This document shows positions 11,561 through 26,696 of a DNA stretch of 64,000 bases, piece by piece. The number at the start of each line of letters is the position of its first letter. Positions within the stretch are counted from its first letter, which is position 1. The notes beneath the pieces are model-generated. The model was given only the letters and a program-made list of their open reading frames with translations. It ran no database searches and had not been told where the DNA came from. The DNA comes from Opisthocomus hoazin (Eukaryota; Chordata; Aves; Opisthocomiformes; Opisthocomidae). Where the stretch lies: assembly GCF_030867145.1 (NCBI RefSeq), contig NC_134428.1, forward strand, positions 9,548,001-9,612,000, read 5' to 3'. Made by a program: the position numbers and the translations under genes.

Positions 11561-14500
11561 GCAAAATCGTAATTCATCTGAGGCTTACGACCGCGGCAGA
11601 CAGATGAGACAGAGATGCTCACAGCTTTGCATTGAACACAACTGCGCAGCTCTTGTGACTGGAGATGCAGCCCTGGGTCACTCGCCCACCTCCGCACAGA
11701 GAGGATGGCTCATCCTGCAGCCCCTCTTCTCTTGCTCACGTGTTGGCCGCTTCTGAGCTGTCATGTAAGCCATGACTCCGTTTCCTATAGTTACGGGGCA
11801 AATGGTCTCTCCAGCGCTACCCACAGCACCTGCACAGTAACTGGTGCACAGCAACAACGACGTGAAAGCGTTCACCAGCCTTGCTACCAACCAAGCAAGC
11901 AGCAGCTGCCCAAGTGCGTTTCATCACAGCAGACCTGGGGATGCTTTCACAGTGCTAAGAACATTTGCAATCCTTCTTCATAACTAATAATTACTTGGAA
12001 GTACAAAAACCCAATCAGCTTGCAGAACAGATCTGCCTTGGCCTATTTATACGACATGTTGTCTTGCTGCCAGCTACCGGGCCTGAGCTGTCAAACTGAA
12101 TTTTCTTCCCCGTTCGAGTATGGATGTGTGGTGACAGGCATGTTTGTGCTGGAGCATTACTTATGCAGGCCAGAAGGTCTTCGTGTCCCCTCCACTTCTT
12201 TAAGGACTTCTTCATTGCAGCTATAATTTGTCTGTGCTATAAATACTTGAACCCGGACCTACCTTCCAACCCAGGCACATCGGTTGTCAGGGCATCGTTA
12301 GAAAACACAGCAGCTGTATAATGCACGCAGACTAGAACAGATCCACCGACTTGCAGAACAGCTACAGATCACCTGAAAAGTTGTTTAATATTACTTAGAC
12401 TTCAGCTCTCAATCCCTTCTACTCCAAAGCATCATGGCTTTGTTTCCAGCATCGTAAGGCTGGTACCACCCTGTTCCCAAACACCATCACCACTTGAGTT
12501 AAACTCTTTGCAGATAAAGCGTGCAGCCCTGCTAGGTGTTAGCACTGGAACAGCATCGTTCCTCCTGATACTGACTGCCTCCTTTTAGCTCCATGTCCCA
12601 AAATGCAAGTGTTAAATCCAAGATGTGAATGTGATATTAGTCCTTATCATGAAAATAATCCAGCTCACTTACCCAGAATGCACATCATCCTTCTTTTTTA
12701 CTGCTTACTCCTGCTCAGCTCTCACTGAGCAGGGAGGGTCTCACAGTAGCCTCCCATCTTGGCTCGTTGCCTCTTCTAAACAGCCATGCAGAAGCAGCTG
12801 AGAAATTGTCCACCACAACTGGCAAGCAAGTATAACCAATGTTGCTACGCCTTCTGGAAGGGTGGCCACATGAGCAGAGATGGACCAGAGCAATTGCTGA
12901 ATGCCAGATTGATGGGAATGGACCATTAAAATCCCGCCTCTCCATTCAACAGATACTTGCAGTATCTTCTGACAGACCTACTTAGAAGAAACAGACTATG
13001 CTGTATTTTTTAAAAGCGGGGTGTTCTGTCTTTGAGCAAATTCAGCAAGGATTCAGAGTCACCTAACGAGGAACACGTCACCATTATTGCCAAAACCTGA
13101 ATTTCTCTGGGGTTGATTTCATTACACTTTACAGACAGAAGTGTCCAGACAGATATAGAAACACAGAGAGAAGATGTATCATTATGGTTTCATGCTTTGC
13201 TCTTTCTCCTCATTTCACACAGTCAAGCAGAGACTTCCCAAAGCATCAGGTAACTTGTAGTTTCCCAAAATAATTAGTTGTGCCAGAGAAACTTCTCACC
13301 ACTCTGTCCTAGAAACCTCCTTAGGCTTCCCACAAGATGTTGGATGTATGATTTGCCACGAACAGGAACTAGCAGAAGCAACCATCATTCAAAAATCTAA
13401 GGCTCATTCAAGGATTTAAGATTGCAGAATTATAATTGTTTTTTCTGTGAAGTTTTTGCATTTGCAGTAGTTTTCTATGAGATTCTTCTTTCAAGAGAGT
13501 CCAAGAATGACAGGCCAGACTTATTTCTGCTGTGGAGTAATCTTTCTGCATCGATAAGGTTGGGGCTAGTGATGACAGAAATTCAAATGAAGTGTAGCTT
13601 CCTTAGGCTTGTTTTTACAAAGCACCCAAAGATCAGATTTCTGCACTAGGTGTTACTGTCCAGACTAGAGCATGCAGGGAAATATTAGTCATTGCTGGAA
13701 GTGAAAACTCAGTGCAAAACTTGATTTCATCACACATTGAAGTTCAGATAAATGCCTGTTTTTACTTGGAAACATCAATTTTCAACTCCTAAGCTTTAAA
13801 AAACATTCAGGAGAAAACACTATTTATGACTGGATCTGCAATGCTGGTTATGCTCGGTTGTAAGAACTCTACAGTTCGGAGGTCAAGCCTGGTCTCAGCA
13901 GACCCCTGCCCTTGTCCTGGTTTGATTCTTGAGAGTTGGAAGAGTGAAACCGTGAAAGAAGTGCAGACAGCCAAAAATAGTTGGCTTTTGGTGCAGGACA
14001 AATGCAGGATTTAGGAGGACTCCACAAAAGTCATGGCACTTTGGTTTTTCTTTGCTCTGGCAGGTCTTAAGTCTCTGGGGTTTTTGCCCATTGCTAATTT
14101 GGTTATTTATTTGGGGGGCTACAGAGGTCTCTAAGGTATGTTAGGCTTATTCAAGCACCTAATTTAGCTAAAACCTAGCCCAAATCAGGTACTCTGAATT
14201 GCCATTCCTGTCCTTTCCCAAGCAGCTACTTCTCTTCTTTGAGCACATAGAGAACTTGCCGTGCCTAAACCACATGTCTGAGACAGTGGCATGAAATCCT
14301 TCCTACCGCCCTCCGTGTCTGTGACTGGCAATGGTGCAGGCTCAGCACGAATCAGGACCTCTCTGCACAACCACCACACAAATAACAACTGTATTCTTCT
14401 TTCCACTGAGCATGTTTCTCCTTTCGCAGGAAAGATGCACTGACATAGATTTATAACAACATCAAGACATTTCTGAGAATCAGCAAAGAGGTATTTCCTC

Positions 14501-17500
14501 CCCTCCCATTGGTATGCTTGCTCTTTCCAAAGAAGAAACATTCATTTGGCTTTACTGTACGTTGCCTTGCATGGCCAGCTCGTTCACACGTTCATTTCGA
14601 CAGCCACCACATTGTCTCCCAGCATTAGTTTCAGGTTCCCTGTCTCCTCCCTCTATGGCTCCCTCGCTGGACTTGGCTGCTTTGTGCCTGATAAAAACAA
14701 TACGCAAATCCCTCAAACCTATGTCCCAATTCTACCTAATTTAGTCAGCAGGCTTTATTCTGTTATTCTGCTTTTCCCTCTCAGAGAATGGCCTCAGTAC
14801 CCTTTATTCATGAAACAAATATCATCTCCAGTCCCAGAATGTCTCTACATTCTGCAACATTTTTTATCACTGGCAGAGCTCAGAACGTCAGCAGTGTTGT
14901 CAGTGCAGTCACAGAGTAGAGCTGTATCATTTCACAACCCCTGGCTCTTGCTGCACTCATCCACCCTCCCCGCATTGTCATACCATTACCCTCATCCGCG
15001 TTGTGCTGAGCACACGCTGAGCCAAACAGTTCTGCGTGCGAACGCTGTCTGACAGCACTTCAGTAAACTGATTTCCAGATAGGTATTAGGGGCACAAGAT
15101 GTCACCACTGAGAAAGGGGGAAAACCAAAGGCTGCCACGGTTAAATTGGTTTCAGAAGTGATCTGGAGAATCTGTGGGTCACGCGAATGTACTGGCTGGG
15201 CAGATACCTGTTCCTCCTAGACAGCCCTGGAGTCCAGCTTCTCTGAAAGCCACTAACAGCAGATGTCTGATTTTCATAGGACCCTTGAAAACGCTACCTA
15301 AACCCACTGTAAAGCTGTGTGAACTGAAGTGGTGACGGAATATTGTGAAGCACTTGGAGATCTGATGCTTCCACAGAGGGAAACTCTGCCATCTTTTAAG
15401 TCTTTATCTTATGGCTAGAAGAGTGCAGCTGACACCAAGTATCTTGCCTCAATATGCAAATATTTGCAGCATCTTTTCAGTGGCTTCCACAAGAAGAGAG
15501 CAGCCGCAATACTCTGAGCCTATCTCTACACTTCAGCTGCTCTTACCAACTGCTCACAACTTTCTAGGTCTTCCCACACCCCAGCTACAAGAAAAGCTCC
15601 TGAAAAAATTAACTCAGTACATTTGGGAGATTAAAAGATTCTCAATTCCAAAGGTTTCTGGAGGTCAGTATATCCTGTGGACGGGAGTTGTTCCACAAAT
15701 TAAAATATTTGAACTCCGCTCCTGGCTTTGCTGCAGACCTTCGTGACCTCGGGTAAGTCATTTTGCTTCTTCTCTTTCTGCTCTACTCTTTTGTTTTTCA
15801 GGTGAAAGAGCCCTAGGGAATGGGTCTGTCTCGAACAGTGTGTTGAGATACAACTGCCCTAAGCAGCGGGATCCCAGTCGTTTCCAGGCAGCACACTTCA
15901 TTAACACAGAAAAACACTGCAAGTAAATGTTTCCTATCAGGACTTACGTAACAATATTTTATAACACATTTTTTTTCGCATCAGAATTATCTTTTTCACT
16001 TGTAACTAGGCAAAAGAAAAAGCTGTCCCGAAGCTAAAGAGGTTTGGATTGATTAGCCATTGGCATCCACAGGGACACACTGCAGGGTCTGGTTTGTACG
16101 CTGCCTGTCGTCTTCCTGACTGCGGCACATCTCCAACAGATGGGCTGGACTCTGGAGACTCACAGCTATGTTGCATGTCCTGAGATGACAATCGTTCCTA
16201 ATCCTCTAGGATACCTTCACCTCTTGTTTTCTAACATCTTCTGAGAGAACATCATCGTCTGCATATCTGCTTTCTGCGGCGCTCTGACAGCACAGAGTAG
16301 CAGTCCATGTCCCACCTCCTGTTTGCAGAGATTTTGCTCCGAGGTCAGCATTCTGTCTCATAATTTGTTTCCATCAATGCTCTTTTGTTTATTGCCTAAG
16401 AAAAGTGTCTGTGGCAGACTTGTGCTGTTTCAGTAAAATCTGGGGAGTGTTACTCAGAAAAGGGCACGGTCATTAATCAAAATCGTTGGAAATATGTTCA
16501 TCTCTCCCAAACGCACGATAATTTTTTCTTACTGTGATTTATGCAGCATGAACATTGCAACAGTTGCTCATCGCAGAGGCTCACTCTTCCACACCTCAAG
16601 GCACACCTTGTTCCAGTTCACTACAGGCGACTGCTAAAACCCCTAAGGGAAAAAGAAATTAGATTTCAAGGACATTCTGGGGAGATATCCTGAGTAACCA
16701 AAAGGCTTTTTCCTTCTGTGGATTAGCACCCTGATACCAGAAGCTGTAGTTTCCTGGCTTAGTGCTCTCTATCAAGACAGATAAATTGCAGACTGAACAG
16801 AGGCAAGCAAAACTTTGCAATTAAATAGAGGAATCAATGCACTATCAATAAACCAGTATATAGGAACAAAACTCTAGTACTTTAGTACAGATAAGGAACT
16901 TTTAAACCAAACCAAAATAATTGGTACATTGCTAGGACTGAATAAAAACACCAGTTAAACACAGATAAGCTCTACAGCTCACCTGCAGAAGCAGATGGTG
17001 GTAGCTCACGGCTTTGGTCCGCTATAGACATGCACAGACACCACCTGGAGCACGCACTATCCTGAAACAAGGGACGAGCAAGCAACAACCATTTTGTTCT
17101 CCGTGGCACGTGGGGCGTAAGCAGGTACTGTCAGTAGTTACCTTTATGTGGGACAGTAGAGCAGTAGCCTTAACGAAATTCTGAACACATGACCTGGTAT
17201 CGCACGTCCGTAAAAGACTCCTTGATCATATGCAAGCACAAGAATAATGATTTCATGTTCTTTCCTGAAGTGGGTAAATGAGGAAAACTCATCCTCAGGA
17301 ACCTGCTTAACCAAAAATAGAAAGGCTGCAACAGCAACACCGCTACACGGTGTGTGTAGTCTGCTTAAGCACTGTCGAGGAACTGTCTCAGATTCAAAAA
17401 CAGTGCTCTTGACATAACTTACAGATATTTTAAAGACTGGTGCCAGTGTTCTGGAAAGGATTATAAACCATTGCTGCCTACAGCTTGCCATTTACCCCAG

Positions 17501-17772
17501 CTACCCAGGAAACCTCTTTAACTGTCTGAAGGAGATTAGGAAAAAAATCAAGACCAACTCAGCTGACTTATTCAAAGTTCACGGAAACTAGTCAGGTAAA
17601 TCCAGGACAGCAATGCGAGCTCACAGCACAGTTATAACACGCCCACTGCTGTGCTTACCCTCCACCTACCCTAAAGCAGCTCCCTTCCAGTATGACTCAA
17701 TAGCGTAACAGCTACCGCAGGATCTCCACCCTTGCCTGTGCCTTTCCTGGACATATTGAAGTGTCAGCTGAG
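11556..17772. other. Unique non-coding sequence, no gene recognised
   Basis: No transposon, RNA gene or coding exon is recognisable. The longest frame (14546-15052 on plus, 168 codons) is Ser/Leu/Pro-rich with no domain and looks fortuitous. The same holds for 15411-15746 on plus and 17144-17491 on minus. Confidence 0.55.
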
Positions 17773-17877
17773 TCCACCTGAGTCATGTCTCATGCCACCA
17801 GTATGCCTCACTTATCTGGGGTCCATCCACCTGAGTTATGTCTCATGCCACCAGTATGCCTCACTTATCTGGGGTCA
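17773..17877 (+). repeat. Tandem duplication, 53 bp x 2
   Basis: Two adjacent copies with a 53-base period, each starting TCCACCTGAGT and ending CTTATCTGGGGTC. They differ by about one base (GAGTCATG versus GAGTTATG) over nearly the whole unit, so the duplication is recent. It gives a repeated peptide in an overlapping frame, but that frame shows no other coding sign. Confidence 0.93.
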
Positions 17878-20800
17878 CAGCCATGACCACAGCACAGGCG
17901 CACCTTTACGTCAGCTCAGCAAGCAGGCAGACAGCCAGGGCTGGCTTACCACGTCACTTGTCAGGAGGCAAAAACATACATAAGTGACTCAGAGACACTC
18001 TGCCTTTGGGTCTGGAGTCCCTACACTCCTATCTCATCCCCTCGGAGGACATCTTCTGTTGTCCAATGTCAAAAGCAGTAGTACAGCAAAGTCACTTGTA
18101 CTGCTGATTACAGTCGAAGGTATCCAGGGTCAGGTTTTCCCTTTGTCTACTCTTTAACTGAAAAGCCGGATTTCCCCAACAGCTTGGGACAAGTCAGAAA
18201 CTGTTACCTCGACATCAGCGCAATTACACCTGTGTGAAATGAGCACTCAAGATCTGAGAATGAAGTCTTTCTACTTCAGGCCACAGCCTTCAGCGGTGCA
18301 TCCGGGCAGGATGTTCTGCACAGAAAATTGCCCACTGGTCCTATGGACACAGAGGTTGTAGGAAACTGTATTTTTGCCTTGCTGCTTAGAAGGGATCAAT
18401 ATCATAAGGCTGAACTCTTAAAATAACCAAAACTGTAAATTCTGTAATTCAAGTAAAAACATCAAGGTGAGAGTTCTCTGTGAAAAAATACTCAGGAACA
18501 GCTTGAGTTCATAGCAAGCGTACTGTAGAATGAAGAGAAGTGACCTGTTTGGGAAAAAAAAAAAGCACGTATTGTCTTTCCAGAGGGTTTTCCTCAGGCT
18601 CCAGGGCTAAATACAATATATGGGATTGTTTGGTTCAGTCTTTAGCAACACTTCTGGGTATGATGAAACCTTAGTCCTATATTAGCACCTATATTTTTGG
18701 GAAAAAAGTTTCTGCTACAGTCCAGGTCTTGTAAAATCACGCTTCTTAAAATTCCTAAAATTCCAGTTGAATTTCCAACATCTGAAAAGTTGAACAAAAT
18801 TACATATGTGATCTTTTAGGCTATAACCCACAAAAAAGCTCAGCTGCTATCAGAAATGCTGCATCAAAATTGGCTTGACGTCTTTTCTCCTAAAGCTGTT
18901 TTTAAGGTAATAAACAGTAACATCATTAATGCGTTGTGCTGTGTTGGGGACCATACAGATAAATTGCACTGAGAAGGGTTAATCTGACATGATAACAAAT
19001 TCTCAGACTTCTACAAATGAAAAGCAATAAGTCTCCTTATTTATCCTACAGAAATACACAAGAAGTCCAAATATGAAAGAAATTAATATCTCTTACTTTC
19101 TTCCTTACTCTTTTACACTTTTTAACATAAAAGCATGATGGAAGACAGGACTTTACTTGCAACATTCCCAAAACATGGACTCACATTTATCCAGAGAAAG
19201 TGGATGGGGAATGAAAGGAGACAAGGAGATGCAGAAGGAAATTGTGACATTATCCATGAGTCTTCCTACTGTTGTTCTTTAAAGCTTTCTTCAGCTGATT
19301 CTGTCTGAAACCCTAAAAGCAGCTTTTGCTGGTCCAACTGGCCAAATACTCACCTGACTCCAGGTACAGTCACAGCAATCCGTTTCAGCATGGGAACCCT
19401 GGAGCTTTAAAAGCACCTGAGAGCAATTTCCCCTCGCAGCCATAATGCAGAGTAACTCAACGGCCACAGTGTATTTCATTGTATACCCAGATGTCTCCAA
19501 AAAGGTGGTGCAGGTAATTCACCTGTACGTTCAGACTTCAAACCAGTGCAGGAGTGAGGAAAGGTTGGAGGAGGGGATGCTGTCCTGCACAAAGGGAATA
19601 TAAATTTGCATTTAGTCCTAAAGAGATGACTACTTCTTTGAAATACTGAATGTCTCAGAGGCTTCACTTGAAATATGGAGCATTCAGCAACATTCCTCTC
19701 CCCAGGGTCACACAAAGTTTATCTTTCCGAATCACTCAGTGCCTCTATAATCATACTTTGTCCTGGACTTAGTCCTAGGTTTATATCTTACTCTCTGTCA
19801 CTTTGTTCCCGGGTTTATAGGAGGTCAAAGCCCCTCATCCTTCACATCTTCTCTCACTGAAAGTGTGTCTCGTTAAAGCCAAAAGACGAGTGACGGAGCT
19901 TCTTGCGCGTGATGAGAAGATTTAAGGTAATTTCACAAAATCAGTGGCAGGATGATTTCCACAGTGGTTTATATTCAGCTGCCAAGTGGTTACTCATGCA
20001 GATTAGCTGTCTAATACATAAAAGTGTTTCCAGGGATGCACTCAATAGCCCTCCAGATCATCTTATTAAAAGTTGTAATGATGTCTCTGGTCGAATTTAG
20101 CTCTTGCTGTGAAAGCTATTAGGTTAATCAAAATATGAGGGAGCTCACCATCTACTTTTAATTAATAAATTACAAGTTATTGTGCAATCAGCAAGATTCT
20201 GTCAAGGTTAAAATGAAGTGCTCGTCCCACAACCCACGATCACAATTCTCGATTGAGGATCACACAGCAACGGCAGCAAATGAAGCCTGTACTTCCAAGC
20301 ACAAATGTGTCTCTTTCCGCAACAGTGTAATAAGGTGGCCTTGAGCTCACACGAAAGGTCTCGCTGTTCCAGAAAGTGTTTAAAAGTATATTTAAAATTA
20401 AGCACATATTTCAGTCCCGGTAAAATGACTGGCTTTTGAGCACATCCTGAAAGTTAAATACACACACCGTTTCCTGATTAGACTGGATTTAAATAAACAC
20501 TTATTTTTCTGAGCACCTAAGGAAAGCAGTAGGGTGGGCAATGGCATGCAGAGCCCACCACTGTGCAGACCCGCTTGCAACGCATCGTTTTACTTACCAT
20601 ATCCAGCTCCAGCCCAAATCTTTGCATAATCCTGCAAACGCCTCTTCAGGAGTCTGTTTTGTTTGTGCCAGTCACTTCATTACCCTGCAGACAGCTGCTA
20701 CCTGCTGTAAAGGGAATGACACATGTCTGTAGGCTGGAGACCATCATTGACATTGCCTTCAGTGACTCACAGGAAAAGCTAAACAACCTCTGTCACAATG

Positions 20801-23800
20801 GCTTCGCTTCTTTGACTCACAATGTCAAGACAGGGCTCTGCATCAACCAGCTATTCCTCAGCATCAAGAACGGCTCTGCAGAAGTCTCTGAAGTAACTGC
20901 ATTTTTTTAAAGATAATCCTTACAGTTAAGAAAAGTTAACAAAAAGCTGACAATTACTCACAGCGAAAGGCTGTGCTTCAGACAAAGCAGCAGAACAAAA
21001 GGCAGCATTGTCTGCAGGACCACCAATTTTGCTGAAGAACTGGACCTTGTTGTGACTCCGTTTAGATGCTCAAAATATTTGTTCAACCTGAGGACCAAAA
21101 CCCTGACATCCACAATGTGGTAAAACTCCCTCATGGTGCATCCTTACACCACTAGCTTGCTGGGCTAGGTAACTCCCCAAACCCAACAAGTGAAGCTCTG
21201 TCACAGAAGAATGTGTTATTGTAAGAATCAGCCTTAAAACAAGGAACTTGCATAGAATTCCCACTCACTTCAAAAGGTGCTTGCACATGCAAACAACGTA
21301 TGTTTACCGGACGTGTTGTGAAAAAAAATATATATTCTTGCATTTGAAAAAAATGAAAAAATTGAGTTTTAAAAAATTCAAATTGCTTTCAAAAGCAAAA
21401 CAGGTTCTGGGTCCTGCTACTGGAAGATATTTAAAATTCAAAGCAGATGTAGACAAATTTTGCAACCGGTAGCAGGGACACTTACTAAACTCATCCTGAA
21501 AGTCAGGCACATATTTAATTAGCTTGCTCACTCATGGGCTAAAATCATTAGATCTGTCTGGGGGAACTTGAAAGCTCAGTAACTCTTCTGGAATAAAACA
21601 CCGACATTTTTCCCCAAGATTCAAAAAAACTGTACAGGAATACTGACTCTACATTCAAATCAGACCATGAGGAGTAGGCAAAGGTAGCTATTATCTCTCT
21701 ATGCAAATCATGTTCATAACAAAGGAGATTTGAAGAAAAAAAACGTCTTCCGTTTCAGTAAAATTATATGAGAACATGCAAAGTGGTAAAATTTGTATCT
21801 CCAGCACCTTCTGCAACACGATCCTCCCAAGAGCATTCTTCTCTCTGGTTTTACAGCATTCTTATTCAAGAAACCATTCTATTCAAAATGTTAAATTTGC
21901 AGGGTTACAGTCTGATCCCTCTGCTTTTTAAAAAAGAATAGTATTCTTTAAGAGATTTCAGTGCTTTTTGGTACTCCAGAAGTAAATCAGGTAACATACA
22001 GCATGTTTTATTGGCTCACTTTTAGAAGTGCTGAAAAATCAATAATTCTCATGGATTTTAGCTCGGTTTCTGAAATTGTGGTTTTTATTTAAGCCAATAG
22101 CAAATCTCCCGGTTACTTTACAGTGCAATATTAGGCCTTAGATCGGATGGTGACTGTGTGTTTTTATTATTAGGAAGTTATTTGGACAATATTGATTACT
22201 CATAAGCTTACGATGTATAAATCCAAACAAGTGCAAAGCGCAACTCCAACTTATTTGTAAATCAAAACAAAAACATACTGCAACAGCCAGACACAAATTA
22301 AAACATCAGCTCCCAGGACTGTATTGCCTATTGTATGATATTCAATATTGCTTCCATGTCTCAGCACTGGGAGAAATATTCTGTCCCAACAGCTGTCACT
22401 TGTGGTTGTGAAGATAACCTTGAACTGGTGTCCCATATCAGGGCGACCAGTGGGCATTACACCCATAGTTTTTATTGATAAATTTGGGAAATTTTAAATC
22501 AGTCCCAAAATCTGGTACCACGCCTAGAATTTATTAATGTTTTAAAATAAAGATTCTTTACGAATAAGAAATGTTCTGTTCATATTAAAGCTTCCTGTGT
22601 CACACTTCACATTCTCAACATTCCCATTTTGCCATGCCTTTTAAAAACATATCATTATTTTGGCAAAAAATATTACTGAAATATAATCAACATTTCTTTT
22701 AGTTTAAAACCATGTGGGAATTTTCCAAATTCTGAACTTTCAAAGAGTTTCCATCTGGCACAAAGTCAGGTTTACACTTGAGCTCATCCCCCACCAAGAA
22801 CATTGTGCAAACATCACCCCACCACCTCTGCAGACCAGCAGCGAGCACCATCATGCTTACCTGCAACAACCAGCTATTCAGAGGATCTGCAGACCGCTTG
22901 TGAAAAATAGTGTAAAATTAATCATAGAGGCATGAGAAAAACCTTAGTGTTTTCTCTGTTAAAACTTCTCCTGTTCCTTCTTTCACACCGATTTTTCAGT
23001 TTTTCCTAGGAAAACCTATTAATCTTGGCAGCCTGACAGTGTAGAGTAATTGCCCATTTGGTCTTCTTTGCTATGGACCCACTTGTTAAAGTGCCTTTGG
23101 AGCATGTTGTTTATTTCTCTGGAAAGTATAAATACTCTTGGGAATAAGTTTTTCCACAAAACTTCCTACAAGGAGGCCAAATTTCTGACATTTCTTCACT
23201 TCTTGGATTCTCTATCACGTACTTCAACGATGCTGATTACCATCAGCCACATCCCAACAGTAATACTCAGAGGGATGGTGTTGGGTCTGAGTAGATTTGA
23301 TTGCTCTAAAAAGAAATTCTCTATCAGCTGCTGGATTCAGGAGTTATTTTCTTTCTGCTTTCCTGAAAACCTGTCTTGTCTTTTTTTTTCTGCTTTCATG
23401 AAGCAACAAAGAATCTTCCTAAACTGTCCTTCCCGTTTCCAAAGCAGGTGACTGCTCCTTTATTGAGCAATTTATTTTGAAGTTCAAAGGTAAATTGCCA
23501 TGGACATGGTATCTGCAGGTGCTTGCTCAGAGCTGGACACTCCTGCTGCCAGCCCTAGAAGAGTCCCTGTAGGATGTATTAAAGGATAATAAACCTCATT
23601 CAAGACAGAATGCAAGCATGATTTCGGCAAGGTGACTGCAGAAATTGATTTCATCCTCACAAAAAAGGTGAATCACAAAGACTTGGGAACATATTTACTA
23701 TTTACTACAAGCAACAAAAAGCCCACCTTGGACTCAGGTGGCATTGTGGCCTGAAGATTCACTTTCTACTATTCCATATTTGCAACCAAATAAACTCCGA

Positions 23801-26696
23801 CGTGGAAGAGGGCCGTGGGGGATCCCACCTGCACTCCCAGTACCCGCATGAGAAAGGTGTTGTCCTGTGGTCCCAGCACCCATCCTGCCCACTGCTCCCG
23901 CTGACTGAACACCGAGGGATTCAGCCAGCTCAAGGGACGGAGCCAGATGAGGGCACAGCCCGCTGTGACCTGGAAATTCACTGGAAACAAGCACAGCCTC
24001 TCACTGTACGAGCTCTATGGGTACGAGGATCGCTCCCAATGCTGAGCACACCCTTGGCTTTTACTGAAGCTTATAGGGCCAGCTTGATTTCACTGCAGCA
24101 TTCCCACAGGCTTGCCAGAGCTTCTGACTTGCACTCCGCAGAGATTATGTATGACAGACTTCAGCGATCAGGTTTTGGGGCAGCTGAGCAGGCTGACAAG
24201 AGGAGCTTAAATAATTCAGTCAATTGATTTGACCAAGCCAGACTCTGCTCTTCTCTTTTTCCCTGTTTGCTGCTTACATCTCTTCACAACGTGGCTGAGT
24301 TTCATGCGAAGGGCATTTCTTTGGCTTTGTTTTTTTGTCAAAACAATCTTTATGAGCTGTTGAACGTGCTGCTTTCCTTTGTCGCTGCGCTGATACCCAT
24401 GGAGAATACCACCGAGGGCGGGTTGGCCATGGGGTCCCTGGCAGCTTGAGCCCGAGACGCCCGCGCTCTGCAAAGGGGAGGGTGGGAAGCTGCAGACCCT
24501 GCGTCCACTCTGGCAGCACCGCGGGCAGCTGATGATCCTTGGAAAGGTCAAACGCCTCATAACAGGAGCGCTGGAGACTCAGCACCATGCTCTGCAGAGC
24601 TCAGCCTCAGCCCCGTAACTCACATTGCAAACGCCATGGTACGAATGCAAATCTGCTGCCCTCAGGGAGCCACAGGCACTGCGATAAAGTCAAGTTATTC
24701 CTTCTTTTCCTGTCACTGCAAGGACGGAATCCCACACCAACAAAATTAATTTATTCTTCTGATGAAGGCAATAAGCAGAAGTGAAAAAGAGTAGGAAAAA
24801 CAAACCTGACCTTGTGACATCTGTGACACACTGACAAGAATGCAAAATGGCAAGAAGTCCTATTTTTAAAAGGCATCATCCTGCTGCTGTCGGACTGCAC
24901 TTCTGTCAGCTGTAACTCACAGCAGCTTTCTGGCTCGGCCAGCTCTCCTGCCCGGCAGAGAACTGCCTCCGCACGCCCAGCCGACAGCGCTCACCTGGAG
25001 CAAGGGGCTGGGCTGCCACCTAAAAGCACCACAACTACCCATGCCTCCCTTGGAAGAAAGAACCTTTAAAGGCTCTTGAACACATCTGCATCTTAAGGAG
25101 AGAGAAGTCTGTGGTTTAAAAGAAAAAAAAAGAGTTTTCATTTTATTTGTGTGCTTAAAATTAGGCGTGACTGATTCTGCTGAGGAGTCCCAGTCTGCAA
25201 AGGAACAAAGGATAGGAAACAAAATTTAAATGCAAGTAAACAGCTAAGGCACAAATAGGACTGGCATGCTCACAGAAACACGGAAAGCTTCAAAGAAGCC
25301 TTTGTAAGGTTAGCTTCATGGTCTTACGTTGCAAGTGATCAGTTATAAGGAAAACTAGCATTTTCTTGGGGTCTCCAGGTTAAGAATATATTAAAAATCT
25401 TCAGATTAATGAGATCTAGTGAACTCACTCACAGCAGGAAAAATTTTTTTTAATTACTCAAATGAAAAGCCCAATAATTATTAGCTACCAGGAATAATAA
25501 ATCAGCCAGCATAATCTCATTTCCATTATTAGCTAAAGAGATTGGTAGATCAAACCCAATTTCATTCTTCCAGAAATAAATACACCATTATTTTTAGCCT
25601 CCCTTCCCAAGGCAGTGAAGCCAGTGTACTTGGGCTGCCTGCCGCTTCGTCCACTCGGAGAAGTTTTGAGCCTGCTGGCCAGTCCCAACTGAATTTAGCG
25701 AAGACGTAGTGGTTTCAGAGATGTTAACGTCATACTTGTTTTGTGAACAATCCCCAGCCAGGAAGGACCCAAACAAACCCCCACACACACACACTCTGCA
25801 AAGCAGCAGCAATGCGGTGTGGGACCGTTTCGCCTCCTGTCACAGAAATGGGCAGCAGGTCCATAAAGTTGCATGGCTGGGCACAGGGCTGCAGGAAAGA
25901 GGGAATATAGAAGGGTACATAGGGAGGCAGAGAGGGCTTTGGGGTATTGCGTGGAGGGGTCAGAGAAACATCAATACGTAACTAAGGATGCAAGGATAGA
26001 TACAGAAATAAATGGAGAAGCAACAGGCTTCACTAGTTGCACCATTCCTGGAAGAGCTTAGTACTGATGCTCCATTCATCCTGATGCTCTTTGCTACGCC
26101 GATGCCCATGCGACTGCTCTCCAGCAATCGAAACATAGGAGGCTCCCTTACGGGAGCTGAGGGCAGCCCTCTGGCTGGTATTTTGGCTAAAACTGCTGAA
26201 AATCTCTCTTCTGCATCTGTTGTCTGTATACATTAAAGCAAAGCAAAGGTTACACCCAGGCCCTGTCTCCCTCCTAATCGGCAGGGCCATTGCCCCCAGC
26301 AGCGGAGCAATAACTGCAAGCCGGGGACGCAGCTCAGGAGCAGGAGTGGTTTGATTGGGATGGTGGGCACGGGCAACGAAAGGAGCTGATGACTTCGGGA
26401 AAGCATCCTTCCTCAGAGAGGTAACCTCAGAGTCTGGCGGGGCGAGCAGCCGTTGCTTTGCTCGCAGAAGAAGCAGCCGACCCGGCCAGGGCCCCTCCTC
26501 TCTGCTTGCAGCTGTCTTGCAAACGCCCATCCTTTATTCCTTCTGCTCTTCAATTAGATTCTGCCTGTGACTCACGCTGGTAGAGCAGTTTGCTGCACGC
26601 TTGTTACAGGCACTCCGCAGCAGACAAATTGCCTAGCACACAGGCTTAATCACATCTGTCTTACACAGCCTCAGTGTACTATGTAAGGAAAGAAAA
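17878..26696. other. Unique non-coding sequence, no gene recognised
   Basis: No recognisable exon or transposon. Several stretches are AT-rich with repeated TAAT cores, notably 22450-22720 and 25440-25590. Open frames here (for example 23050-23451 plus and 26033-26530 minus) lack domains. A short CA run sits at 25781-25794. Confidence 0.55.
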
